Shown here: piece by piece, positions 27,735 to 35,075 of the stretch
Numbering within the stretch: the stretch's first letter is position 1
Layout: the number at the start of each line of letters is the position of its first letter
Assembly (NCBI GenBank): GCA_003258405.1
Contig: QKPN01000003.1
Span: 124,001-188,000, forward strand
Direction of reading: 5' to 3'
DNA: 64,000 nucleotides
Origin: Rhodobacteraceae bacterium DSL-40
Lineage (GTDB): Bacteria > Pseudomonadota > Alphaproteobacteria > Rhodobacterales > Rhodobacteraceae
The notes under the pieces: model-generated
Database searches by the model: none
What the model was told of the DNA's origin: nothing
What the model saw: the letters and a program-made list of their open reading frames with translations, nothing else
Position numbers and translations under genes: made by a program

Positions 27735-27982
27735 GTCTTCCCCCTTGTCCAACGGTCCCTCTCCCCTGCCCGCCTCCGATCCTGCAACGCCCCGGCGTTC
27801 GGGACAACACCGGTCTGACGCGGCCGGGGTGGACGCCGCGCGGTGGCCGCTCCGGCGCGGCCCGACCCGGATTGCCGCAGCACGGGCGGGTGTCAGGTCG
27901 CGATTCCCCTATCTTTCCGTCACACGCGAAGGTAGATTCGGCCAAAAAATGGCAAGACCGATCGAGCCGGAGGCATTTTCCC

Positions 27983-29224
27983 GTGAGACTATTTCCCCTA
28001 GCCGTTTCCATCTTCGCCCTGGTGACCGGAGGATGTGGCGTGAGCGCGAATTCCACGGTGGAGCGCAGCGCGCCGCCCCTTTCCCGCGCTGTCGCCTCAC
28101 CGCAGCCCGAGAGCTTCCAGGTCTGGCGCGACGGGTTCCGCCGCAAGGCCATCGCGCAGGGCATCCAGCCCGCGGTGTTCGATGCGGCCTTCCGCGGCGT
28201 CGGCGTCAATTCCGAGGTCATGCGGCTCGACAGCAAGCAGGCCGAGTTCACCAAGCCGATCTGGGAATATCTCGACAGCGCGGCCTCCCCCGACCGGGTG
28301 TCGAACGGCCGCGCCCAGCGCGCCGCGCTCGCCAACACGCTCTCGGCCATCGAGACCACCTATGGCGTCGATGGCGAGACGGTGCTGGCGATCTGGGGGA
28401 TGGAGACCAATTACGGCACCTATCGCGGCAGCATCCCGGTGATCGAGGCCCTGGCGACGCTGGCCTATGAGGGCCGCCGCAAGGCCTTCGCCGAGGAGCA
28501 GCTGATGGCGGCGCTCAAGATCCTGCAGGCGGGCGACACCACGCCCGACCGGATGGTCGGCTCCTGGGCCGGCGCGATGGGCCACACCCAGTTCATGCCG
28601 ACGAGCTATCTGAGCTATGCGGTCGATTTCACCGGCGACGGGCATCGCGACGTCTGGTCCGACACCCCGACCGACGGGCTCGCCTCCGCCGCGAACTATC
28701 TCGCCCGCGCCGGCTGGCAGCACGGGCGGCCCTGGGGGGTCGAGGTGCGGCTGCCCTCGGGGTTCGACTATTCGGTGGCCGACGACCGGCACCGGCGGCC
28801 GGTGGCGGAATGGCGCGCGAAGGGCGTGACGACGGTTGCCGGCGGCACCCTGCCCGATCACGGCTCGGCGGCGATCATCGCGCCGGCCGGCGCGAGCGGC
28901 CCGGCCTTCGCGGTCTACCAGAACTTCTATGTCATCAAGAAGTACAACAACGCGACCTCCTATGCGATGGGCGTGGGCCATCTCGGCGACCGGATCGCGG
29001 GCGGCGGGCCCTTCGTGCATCCCTGGCCGCGGGGCGAACGCGCGCTCAGCCGGACGGAGAAGATCGAGCTGCAGCAGCGGCTGACGGCGGCGGGCTACAA
29101 CACCGGCGGCGCCGACGGGATGATCGGGCCGGACACCGCGACGGCGATCCGCAGCTACCAGCGCGCGAACGGGATGACGCCGGACGGGTTTGCCACCGCG
29201 AGCCTCCTGCAGGCGCTGCGCTGA
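27983..29224 (+). CDS. MltB-type lytic murein transglycosylase lipoprotein with peptidoglycan-binding domain
   Basis: 413 aa, cleaves the MurNAc-GlcNAc bond with formation of 1,6-anhydro-MurNAc. The N-terminal signal VRLFPLAVSIFALVTGGC has a lipobox-like end with C18 as the likely lipidated cysteine. The SLT_2 domain is about 45-330 with catalytic E141 in IWGMETNYG, followed by GAMGHTQFMPTSYL and YAMGVGHLGDRI. A PG_binding_1 domain is at about 350-410 (LQQRLTAAGYNTGGADGMIG). GTG 27983 is chosen because GGAGG lies about 9 bp upstream and it gives a clean lipoprotein signal; the frame extends further left without a start of that quality. Its stop codon overlaps the next start by one base. Confidence 0.9.
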   Translation: MRLFPLAVSIFALVTGGCGVSANSTVERSAPPLSRAVASPQPESFQVWRDGFRRKAIAQGIQPAVFDAAFRGVGVNSEVMRLDSKQAEFTKPIWEYLDSAASPDRVSNGRAQRAALANTLSAIETTYGVDGETVLAIWGMETNYGTYRGSIPVIEALATLAYEGRRKAFAEEQLMAALKILQAGDTTPDRMVGSWAGAMGHTQFMPTSYLSYAVDFTGDGHRDVWSDTPTDGLASAANYLARAGWQHGRPWGVEVRLPSGFDYSVADDRHRRPVAEWRAKGVTTVAGGTLPDHGSAAIIAPAGASGPAFAVYQNFYVIKKYNNATSYAMGVGHLGDRIAGGGPFVHPWPRGERALSRTEKIELQQRLTAAGYNTGGADGMIGPDTATAIRSYQRANGMTPDGFATASLLQALR

Positions 29225-29994
29225 TGGCGGGCGAGGAGCGGGTGAAGCGGCTGGCGGTGCTGATCGATGCCGACAATGCCTCGCCGAAGATCGCCGACGG
29301 GCTCTTCGACGAGGTGGCGAAGATCGGCGAGGCGAGCCTCAGGCGGATCTATGGCGATTTCTCCGACAACCATCTCCGGGGCTGGGCGGAGATCCTCGCC
29401 CGCCACGCGATCCTGCCGCAGCAGCAGTTCGCCTATACCACCGGCAAGAATTCCTCGGACATCACCCTGGTGATCGATGCGATGGACCTGATGCATTCGG
29501 GCCGGTTCGACGGCTTCTGTCTCGTCTCCTCCGACAGCGATTTCACCCGGCTGGCGGCGCGGCTGCGCGAGCAGGGCATGGATGTCTACGGCATCGGCCA
29601 GCAGAAGACCCCGGAGGCGTTCCGGCAGGCCTGCACCCGGTTCATCTTCACCGAGAACTTCGTGACCGGCGATGCGGCGGGGGCGAAGGCGAAGAAGGCA
29701 ACGCCGGTGACCGAGGCGCTGCCGCTGCTGGAGAAGGCGATCGGCGAGCTCGAGGAGGATGCCGACGGCTGGTTCCGGCTCGGGACCGTGGGGCAGCGGC
29801 TCAACAACCTCTCGCCCGAGTTCGACGCGCGCACCTTCGGCCATGGCAAGCTGAGCGATCTGGTCGCGGCGATCCCGCAGTTCGAGATCGACCGCCAGGG
29901 GCCGCAGGGGCCGCGGATGCGGCTGAAGCGCAAGCCCGCGCGCCGGCGCAAGCCCGCCGCGAAGACGCCGAAGGCGGCGAAGGCCGCCGGCTGA
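29224..29994 (+). CDS. NYN-domain (LabA/DUF88-like) ribonuclease fold with OST-HTH/LOTUS domain
   Basis: 256 aa. The NYN domain (about 7-148) is a PIN-like nuclease fold with acidic residues D15/D17 in LIDADNAS, D79 in NSSDITL, and D104/D106 in SSDSDFTRL, matching the metal site of this family. Residues about 162-222 (LLEKAIGELEEDADGW through LVAAIPQFEID) resemble an OST-HTH/LOTUS RNA-binding domain, and the tail from 230 is lysine- and arginine-rich, suggesting RNA binding. ATG 29224 overlaps the transglycosylase stop (TGATG), so translation is coupled. The pairing of a murein lytic enzyme with an RNA nuclease is unexpected; likely a fortuitous operon. Substrate unknown. Confidence 0.88.
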   Translation: MAGEERVKRLAVLIDADNASPKIADGLFDEVAKIGEASLRRIYGDFSDNHLRGWAEILARHAILPQQQFAYTTGKNSSDITLVIDAMDLMHSGRFDGFCLVSSDSDFTRLAARLREQGMDVYGIGQQKTPEAFRQACTRFIFTENFVTGDAAGAKAKKATPVTEALPLLEKAIGELEEDADGWFRLGTVGQRLNNLSPEFDARTFGHGKLSDLVAAIPQFEIDRQGPQGPRMRLKRKPARRRKPAAKTPKAAKAAG

Positions 29995-29998
29995 GAGC

Positions 29999-30739
29999 TC
30001 AGGCGGTGTCCGGGCCTGCGCCCTTCGCGGGCGCGTGCGCGCGGAGGAAGGTCGTGACGGCGACGCGGGCCTTTTCCTCGAGCTCTTCCTCGGGGAAGGC
30101 ATCCACCACCCCGAAGAGCGATTTGTAGAACACCTCCGCCGCGCAGAGCGCGAAGAACTGGTTGGCGGCGAAATCGGCATCCTCGATCGCGATCTCGCCG
30201 CGCTCGGCGGCGGCGCGCAGAATCGGGGCAACCATCATGCGGCCCTTGTCGGGGCCGGAGGCGTAGAAGTCGCGACCGAATTCCGGGGTGCGGCCCGACT
30301 CGGCGACCGCGGCGCGGAACACGTCCTGCATGAAGGGCGAGACGATGAGGTGGAGGTAGCGCCGCGCGTGCTCCATGAGGTGTTCCTCGAGCGGCAGGCG
30401 CTGGGTGCAGGGCTCCATCAGCATCGCCTGGCGCTGACAGTCCCGGCGCAGCACCTCGGCATAGATCGCCGCCTTGTCCGGGAAGTAGCGGTACATCGTC
30501 GCCTTGGAGATGCCGGCGCGGCGGGCGATGTCGTCGACGCTGGCGCCGCCGAAACCCTGTTCGCAGAAGACGGCGCGGGCGCCGTCGAGGATCTGGGAGA
30601 GCTTGCGCTCCGCGCGGGTCGCTCCGGCGGTGAGATCTGGCTCGACGGGGTCCCGCGGCCCTCGGTCTGGCTGGTTCATGGGTTCAAACACATCATTGTT
30701 CACGAGCAAGTTACCGACACTCCACGGCATTGTCCACAA
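29999..30739 (-). CDS. TetR-family regulator divergent from a small secreted protein gene
   Basis: 246 aa from TTG 30739, which has an AAAGGAGG site 7 nt upstream; ATG 30730 and ATG 30679 are alternatives and all give the same HTH. The HTH region runs RKLSQILDGARAVFCEQGF, ASVDDIARRAGISKATMYRYF and KAAIYAEVLRR. The C-terminal domain resembles TetR_C_7/AefR-type. Two 19-bp operators with arms like AAACGAAAC/GTTTCGTTT lie between it and the small secreted protein gene. It is convergent with the NYN gene, 5 bp apart. It probably represses itself and the small gene; inducer unknown. Confidence 0.88.
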   Translation of the reverse strand: MWTMPWSVGNLLVNNDVFEPMNQPDRGPRDPVEPDLTAGATRAERKLSQILDGARAVFCEQGFGGASVDDIARRAGISKATMYRYFPDKAAIYAEVLRRDCQRQAMLMEPCTQRLPLEEHLMEHARRYLHLIVSPFMQDVFRAAVAESGRTPEFGRDFYASGPDKGRMMVAPILRAAAERGEIAIEDADFAANQFFALCAAEVFYKSLFGVVDAFPEEELEEKARVAVTTFLRAHAPAKGAGPDTA

Positions 30740-30766
30740 TCGGGCGCCTCCTTTGCGCTCAAGAAG

Positions 30767-30785
30767 AAACAAAACCGTTTCGTTT
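30767..30785. promoter_or_regulatory. TetR operator 1 (tetR-proximal)
   Basis: Arms AAACAAAAC and GTTTCGTTT around a central C; one arm position differs from a perfect palindrome. It ends 28 bp upstream of the tetR TTG start. Its centre is 57 bp from the centre of the second operator. Confidence 0.75.
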
Positions 30786-30823
30786 TGTCTTGCACGATCC
30801 GCGACGCAGCGCTACAAAGAATC

Positions 30824-30849
30824 AAACGAAACGGTTTCGTTTATATATA
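30824..30849. promoter_or_regulatory. TetR operator 2 and overlapping promoter of the small secreted protein gene
   Basis: Perfect palindrome, arms AAACGAAAC and GTTTCGTTT around a central G (30824-30842), followed directly by TATATATA (-10-like, 30842-30849). Placing the operator between the -35 and -10 positions is a classic repressor layout. The transcript would run to the right into the gene starting at 30889. Confidence 0.75.
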
Positions 30850-30888
30850 GGGCCGGCCCACCGGCTGGCCAAGCGAAGGAGACTTCTC

Positions 30889-31104
30889 ATGAAGACCATT
30901 GCACGCAGCCTCGCACTTGCCGCCGTTCTCGCCGCCGGTACCGCCTCGATCGCCGGAGCGGAAACGCTGGGCCAGAAGCTCGCGAGTGGCAAGATCTCGG
31001 AAGCGGCGTTCACCCAGCTGATCGCCCACACCGGCCTGACCCCGGCGGAAGCCTCGGGCAAGACGGTCAACGAAGTGCTGCATATCCGCGCGGACAACGA
31101 CTGA
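30889..31104 (+). CDS. Small secreted protein under TetR control, function unknown
   Basis: 71 aa. Residues 1-24 form a clear signal peptide (MKTIARSLALAAVLAAGTAS, cleavage likely after AGA before ETLGQ); the mature chain is about 47 residues and rich in A, T, E and K, with no cysteine. ATG 30889 has an AAGGAG site 8 nt upstream. The gene is preceded by a strong TATATA promoter overlapped by a TetR operator and is followed after about 45 bp by an intrinsic terminator, so it is a monocistronic unit. I do not recognise the family. Confidence 0.75.
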   Translation: MKTIARSLALAAVLAAGTASIAGAETLGQKLASGKISEAAFTQLIAHTGLTPAEASGKTVNEVLHIRADND

Positions 31105-31141
31105 CCTGCGGCGCGGTGGCGAAAGCCGCCGCACCTGTCCC

Positions 31142-31163
31142 CTGCGGAAAGGGATCGCCGGCC
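31142..31163 (+). repeat. 22-bp direct repeat, left copy, at edge of AT-richer patch
   Basis: Begins CTGCGGAA and ends GATCGCCGGCC; 21 of 22 bases match 33496-33517 in the same orientation. Here it forms the left half of the intrinsic terminator at 31151-31185. The two copies bracket the AT-richer DNA that holds the ion-channel gene. Confidence 0.6.
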
Positions 31164-31185
31164 CTGCCCCGGCGATCCCGACTTT
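31151..31185 (+). terminator. Intrinsic terminator of the small secreted protein gene
   Basis: Perfect 11-bp stem GGGATCGCCGG (31151-31161) with its complement at 31169-31179, a 7-nt loop, then GACTTTTC. It is 46 bp after the stop codon of the small secreted protein gene. Confidence 0.85.
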
Positions 31186-31186
31186 T

Positions 31187-31537
31187 CCCGGCCTGCCACG
31201 GCGGAGTTCCAGCTCGGTTTGCCCACCACAGGAAGGCAAAATACGTTGTCTGCACTCGAGACACGGGTGCGCCGCTTCAGGAAACCCTAAAGGTCGGCCT
31301 GGAGCCCTTCTTGACGTTGCTGGGAGCCATGCGGGCGCCAGCAATGCGCGGCTTTCAGGTCGTTCGGCCCCGAGTGGCCAACTGGCACGACCTGCGCAAA
31401 GCGGTCAGTCACGATGCATAGGGGCTTGGCTCGTGCAGGATCTTCCCCGACCCGGAAGCAGCTATTCACCGTTGGCGCGTCGAAGGGCGGTGACGAGCTC
31501 TTTCTGCACTCTTGCCCAGGATACTGCAAAGACCACG
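31187..31537. other. 351-bp intergenic stretch, no supported gene
   Basis: Lies between the terminator at 31151 and the stop of the ion-channel homologue. Composition is already lower in G+C than the flanking core genes. Several short frames cross it (for example 31287-31652 minus) but none has a start signal, domain or codon pattern to support it. It may be remnant sequence. Confidence 0.5.
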
Positions 31538-32518
31538 TCAGGTCATTGCAGCCGCAAAGGCGATAGCGATCAGGATCATGTGAAGAATGATGATCGCTGC
31601 CCCTGCCCGATGGTCGACACGCTGTGCAACCTCGAGCCGACGCCTCTGGCAAAGGTTATGCGTTACCAGAGAGAGAACGAGAATCTGAAGGATTGCGCTG
31701 AAGGTTAGCAGGGAGATTTGATCGGCGATCCCGAATACGGCATCGAACCCAATCGCGTCTTCCATTCTGTAACGATTGAATACCGCAGCGAAGACCGAGC
31801 CTGTCGTCATGCCGACCCGCGTGCCAAGCTCCTGCACGGGAACAATGAGCACCAGCGCAGTGATGGCCAACGCCACGAAGAATCCCGTGAACTTCTCCAG
31901 CAGGAAGGGCGAGAGATTTCTCTGGATACCGATCCCGATTTCGAGCCGGGAGAAGACCGGTTTCTCGGTCCGATATCCGAAATCCGTATCATAAGTCTCG
32001 AGACTGTCATCGAGGAGTAAGGACTCGACGCGCCAACCGGGGGCCCTGACGAACTGGGCTATCTGTGAACTCTCTCGATCCGGCACAAAGATCCGTGTGG
32101 CAGTGCTTCGCGCAGATTCGACGTGGAGGGTCAGGGTTTGCGCATCGAACGGGTAGTTGCGCACGTTGAAGGCATGATCGACGACCGCATCGAAAGAAAT
32201 GGCTGTGTAGATCTCTCCTCCAGGGAGGATCTTACGAGCGAAGGTTTCATGCGTCGCAGTGCGCGCGAGAAACTCGAAATCTCTCTCCGTATCGAACGTG
32301 CCAGATGGATCCACAAACCAAAGGTAGCCGGCAATGCGGAAGCTGCCGTCGCGCGGCTCTATCGCCGAGATGGACGTCACGAAAATCCCGACGCGAACCT
32401 CATCTGGCGTGGATTGCGCGTGCGTCATTTTGGTGGACCAGACGCAATCCATCAGCATGATTGCCGTGAACAGCAAGGCGGACCCTAGTCTTCGACGAGC
32501 AGTGAACGGGCATCTCAC
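31538..32518 (-). CDS. Prokaryotic pentameric ligand-gated ion channel homologue (GLIC/ELIC-like)
   Basis: 326 aa. A signal peptide (about 1-35, ending THAQ) precedes an extracellular beta domain 38-200. The segment RIAGYLWFVDPSG corresponds to the beta2 strand region, and NYPFDAQTLTLHVES at 121-135 matches the Pro-loop of GLIC (RYPFDSQTL). Four membrane helices follow: about 204-228, 231-250 (pore helix, GTRVGMTTGSVFAAVFN), 267-290 and 306-325, with a short cytosolic loop RRRLEVAQR between 3 and 4. This order is diagnostic for the Cys-loop receptor superfamily. Start is GTG 32518. It follows a small lipoprotein gene by 15 bp. Its DNA is visibly less GC-rich than the core genes, pointing to transfer. 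Ligand unknown. Confidence 0.78.
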   Translation of the reverse strand: MRCPFTARRRLGSALLFTAIMLMDCVWSTKMTHAQSTPDEVRVGIFVTSISAIEPRDGSFRIAGYLWFVDPSGTFDTERDFEFLARTATHETFARKILPGGEIYTAISFDAVVDHAFNVRNYPFDAQTLTLHVESARSTATRIFVPDRESSQIAQFVRAPGWRVESLLLDDSLETYDTDFGYRTEKPVFSRLEIGIGIQRNLSPFLLEKFTGFFVALAITALVLIVPVQELGTRVGMTTGSVFAAVFNRYRMEDAIGFDAVFGIADQISLLTFSAILQILVLSLVTHNLCQRRRLEVAQRVDHRAGAAIIILHMILIAIAFAAAMT

Positions 32519-32533
32519 GGAAATTATCCGATG

Positions 32534-32740
32534 CTATTCGAGTGCACCGAAGTCCGATGTGTCCACACCGTCGACCGCCTCCTGTCCCGCGCGCCTGATA
32601 TCGCTGTCCATTTGCTGCTCCGGCGTCGGACCGGACGGCGCCAATGCCGCGTTGGTATAGGCAGTGGTGAACTCTTCAGTTGTGCAGCCAGCCATTATCG
32701 CAAGGCTGCCACAGATAAGAACGGTCTGAATGAGGCGCAT
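32534..32740 (-). CDS. Small lipoprotein, function unknown
   Basis: 68 aa with a textbook lipobox: MRLIQTVLICGSLAIMAGC, lipidated cysteine C19. The mature chain of 50 residues is acidic and has no recognised domain (SDIRRAGQEAVDGVDTSDFG). ATG 32740 has GGGAG about 11 nt upstream. The stop is 15 bp before the ion-channel homologue, so the two are probably co-transcribed; it might be an accessory subunit, but that is only inferred from position. Confidence 0.7.
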   Translation of the reverse strand: MRLIQTVLICGSLAIMAGCTTEEFTTAYTNAALAPSGPTPEQQMDSDIRRAGQEAVDGVDTSDFGALE

Positions 32741-32788
32741 GTTTCGATTTACTCCCTGCCAGGACCCGACGCGAAGGGTGCGGTCCTG

Positions 32789-33147
32789 TCAACGACTACC
32801 CTCGGTTCTCGGTTGTAGGCAGATGTAGAGCAGGACCAATATACCGACTAGCGGAAACAGCCCCGCAAGCAGCCAATAGCAACTCCGCCCGGTGTCATGC
32901 AGCCGCCGCTCCCCGACAGCACGCGAGGTCAGAAGCGCGACGAGCGCAGCCACCACGTTCAACGGCTGGCTGTTCCGGCGCTGAGCCTCGGTGCACTGAA
33001 CAGCGGCATGATCACGGCATAGTCGCCCAGGCGTTTCAGAAAGAGAAGAAAGGACACAAACAAGACCCACCACCACTTCTCGGGTCGTTTGGCGCACCCA
33101 GAACAGTTTGCGTACTCATGCAGGACGCCTTCAACCGCATTTCTCAT
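32789..33147 (-). pseudogene. DUF805 membrane protein gene disrupted by a frameshift
   Basis: The N-terminal part is in one frame from ATG 33147 (strong GGGGGAGG site): MRNAVEGVLHEYANCSGC, RPEKWWWVLFVSFLLFL, then stop at 32959. The C-terminal part is in another frame ending at 32789: VVAALVALLTSRAVGERRLHDTGRSCYWLLAGLFPLVGI. Together they match DUF805: an aromatic-rich N-terminus with GRxxRxEfW and the hallmark RRLHDtGRS motif before the last helix. The frame changes within about 32960-33050. Either a one-base indel has inactivated it or the sequence has an error there. It lies upstream of the lipoprotein gene on the same strand. Confidence 0.65.
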
Positions 33148-33605
33148 TGCCTCCCCCGATTGAGCCCGGGCACTAAACCTGAGTATGATTCCGATCTGTT
33201 GCCGATCGCAACTTCCTTGCAAAATTCCGCTTTGGTCATCGACTCGCCATTCATCGGTGGCACCGCAAAGGTCCGGCCCACATCCGAACGGATGGGTTGC
33301 CGTGAGAGAGAGCTTCAGGGCATGTTGCGCCCGCAACGAACGGCAGCAAGGTCGGCATTGCTGCCCTTCGGGCTGTATCTTCCCAGATCAAGCTTTTGAC
33401 GGAAAGGGTATTTTCGTTGCCGATCCCAGATCAGTCCGCATGCTTTCGAGGGGCTGGCGAGGGCCGGACGTACAAATCAGATCGACTCTCAATACTGCGG
33501 AACGGGATCGCCGGCCTGCTCCGGCGGCGCCGGGCTTGGCGGATGACGGCGCCCTGACAATCGCATAGCGTGCTCCCGGAGATGAACCGATCCGGGGAGA
33601 CACCG
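33148..33605. other. 458-bp gap with second 22-bp repeat, no supported gene
   Basis: Contains the right copy of the 22-bp repeat (33496-33517) followed by a GC-rich hairpin (CGCCGG-N6-CCGGCG). Before it the sequence is AT-richer and holds only short frames without start signals. The tannase-family gene begins at the right end with GGGGAG 8 nt before its ATG. No promoter could be named. Confidence 0.5.
33496..33517 (+). repeat. 22-bp direct repeat, right copy
   Basis: Matches 31142-31163 with one mismatch (C for A after CTGCGGAA). Here the following bases also form a hairpin, but with a different right arm. It marks the right edge of the AT-richer patch; GC-rich core sequence resumes after it. 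Confidence 0.6.
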
Positions 33606-35054
33606 ATGGAGCTCAGGGGCCTGCGCCTGCCGACACTCACCCTCCTTGCCATTGCCGCCGCGCCTGCGGCCTTTGCCGAGACCGCCCCGCCGGAGGCCTG
33701 TGCCGCGCTCGGCGGCGTCGTGCTCGACGCGGCCCATGTCACCTCCGCGCGCGAGATCGCGGCGGCGGGCGGGCTTCCGGCCTATTGCGAGGTGCGCGCG
33801 ACCGCCCTGCCCGCGATCTCGATCGAGGTGCGGCTGCCGCTCGAGGGCTGGAACGGAAAATACTACCAGACCGGCTGCGGCGGGTTCTGCGGCATTCTCG
33901 GCCGCGCCGATGCCTCCGGCGGCTTCATCAACGCCATGGGGCCGGGGCTTGCGAAGGGATACGCCACCGCGACCTCGGACAGCGGCCATCACGGGCTGTC
34001 GGTCATCGACGCGGACTGGGCCGATGCCAATCCGAATGCCGAGCGCGACTGGGGCTGGCGCTCGATCGGCGAGACGCACCGGGTGGCGCAGGCGCTGATC
34101 TCGGCCTTCTATGGCGAGGGATCGGGCGGCGCGATCTTCCAGGGCTGCTCCACCGGCGGGCGCATGGCCAACATGGCGGCGCTGAAATACCCCGATCTCT
34201 TCCAGGGCATCATCTCGGGCGCCCCCGCGCTCGACTATACCGGGCTGGTCGCGACGGCGATGTCCTGGGTCACCCAGGCCAATACCGCGCCCGACGGCAC
34301 GCAGATCCTGAAACCCGGCAAGGTCGGGCTGATCGGCGATGCGGTGATGGCGCAATGCGATGGTGTGGACGGGGCCGAAGACGGGCTGATCGCCGATCCG
34401 CGCGCCTGCGAGGTCGATCTCTCCCCGCTCGCCTGCGGCGCGGAGGGCGGCGGCAACGAATGCCTCACCCCGGAAGAGCTCGACGTGGTGGCGGCCTGGC
34501 GGCAGGGGCCGGTCAACGGCGCGGGCGAGCCGCTCTATCCGGGCGGCATTCCGGAGGGGTCCGAGCCGTTCTGGCCGACCTGGCTCACCGGCTCCGAGGC
34601 GGGCGCGCCCGCGCTCGTGCCGCTCTTTGCCAAGGGATTCGGCAGCTACATGGCGTTTCCGACCGATCCGGGCCCGGAATGGACGCCGCTCGATTTCGAT
34701 TTCGACACCGATCCGCCGCGGCTCGCGACCATGGCGGCGGTCTACAATTCGGATGACCCGGATCTCGGCGCCTTCCGCGCCGCGGGGGGCAAGATGATCG
34801 TCTGGCACGGCTGGGCCGATGCGATCGTCACCCCCTACAAGACCATCGCCTGGCACGAAGCGGCGGAGGCGGCGGCCGGGGGCGCGGACGCGCTGGCGGA
34901 GCATGTGCGGCTCTACATGATCCCCGGCATGGACCATTGCGGAATCGCGCCGGGGCCCGGCGGCATCAGCCAGGCGAGCCTCGACCCGCTCGGGGCGCTC
35001 GAGAGCTGGATGGAAACCGGCGCGGCTCCGGAGAGCCTGCGCGCCGGGAAGTAA
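33606..35054 (+). CDS. Tannase/feruloyl esterase-family secreted hydrolase
   Basis: 482 aa. Signal peptide 1-25 (ends AFA before ETAPPE). The alpha/beta-hydrolase core has nucleophile S182 in FQGCSTGGR, the aspartate in WHGWADAIV and the histidine H444 in GMDHCG. C181 and C445 flank the nucleophile and histidine, giving the CS-D-HC motif in which a disulfide joins the two neighbouring cysteines, typical of tannases and fungal feruloyl esterases. A lid domain with extra cysteines lies at about 240-330. ATG 33606 has GGGGAG at 8 nt. It would release phenolic acids from plant esters in the periplasm; exact substrate unknown. Stands alone; convergent with the helicase gene. Confidence 0.88.
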   Translation: MELRGLRLPTLTLLAIAAAPAAFAETAPPEACAALGGVVLDAAHVTSAREIAAAGGLPAYCEVRATALPAISIEVRLPLEGWNGKYYQTGCGGFCGILGRADASGGFINAMGPGLAKGYATATSDSGHHGLSVIDADWADANPNAERDWGWRSIGETHRVAQALISAFYGEGSGGAIFQGCSTGGRMANMAALKYPDLFQGIISGAPALDYTGLVATAMSWVTQANTAPDGTQILKPGKVGLIGDAVMAQCDGVDGAEDGLIADPRACEVDLSPLACGAEGGGNECLTPEELDVVAAWRQGPVNGAGEPLYPGGIPEGSEPFWPTWLTGSEAGAPALVPLFAKGFGSYMAFPTDPGPEWTPLDFDFDTDPPRLATMAAVYNSDDPDLGAFRAAGGKMIVWHGWADAIVTPYKTIAWHEAAEAAAGGADALAEHVRLYMIPGMDHCGIAPGPGGISQASLDPLGALESWMETGAAPESLRAGK

Positions 35055-35075
35055 GGGCGGCGCGCGGGCGGGGCC

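Noticed and set aside
31287-31652. 121-codon minus-strand frame after the ion-channel gene
   Set aside because: Overlaps the C-terminal end of the channel gene and carries no start signal or domain.
33185-33568. 127-codon plus-strand frame before the tannase gene
   Set aside because: Cysteine- and arginine-rich with no family match or ribosome binding site; crosses the 22-bp repeat and hairpin.
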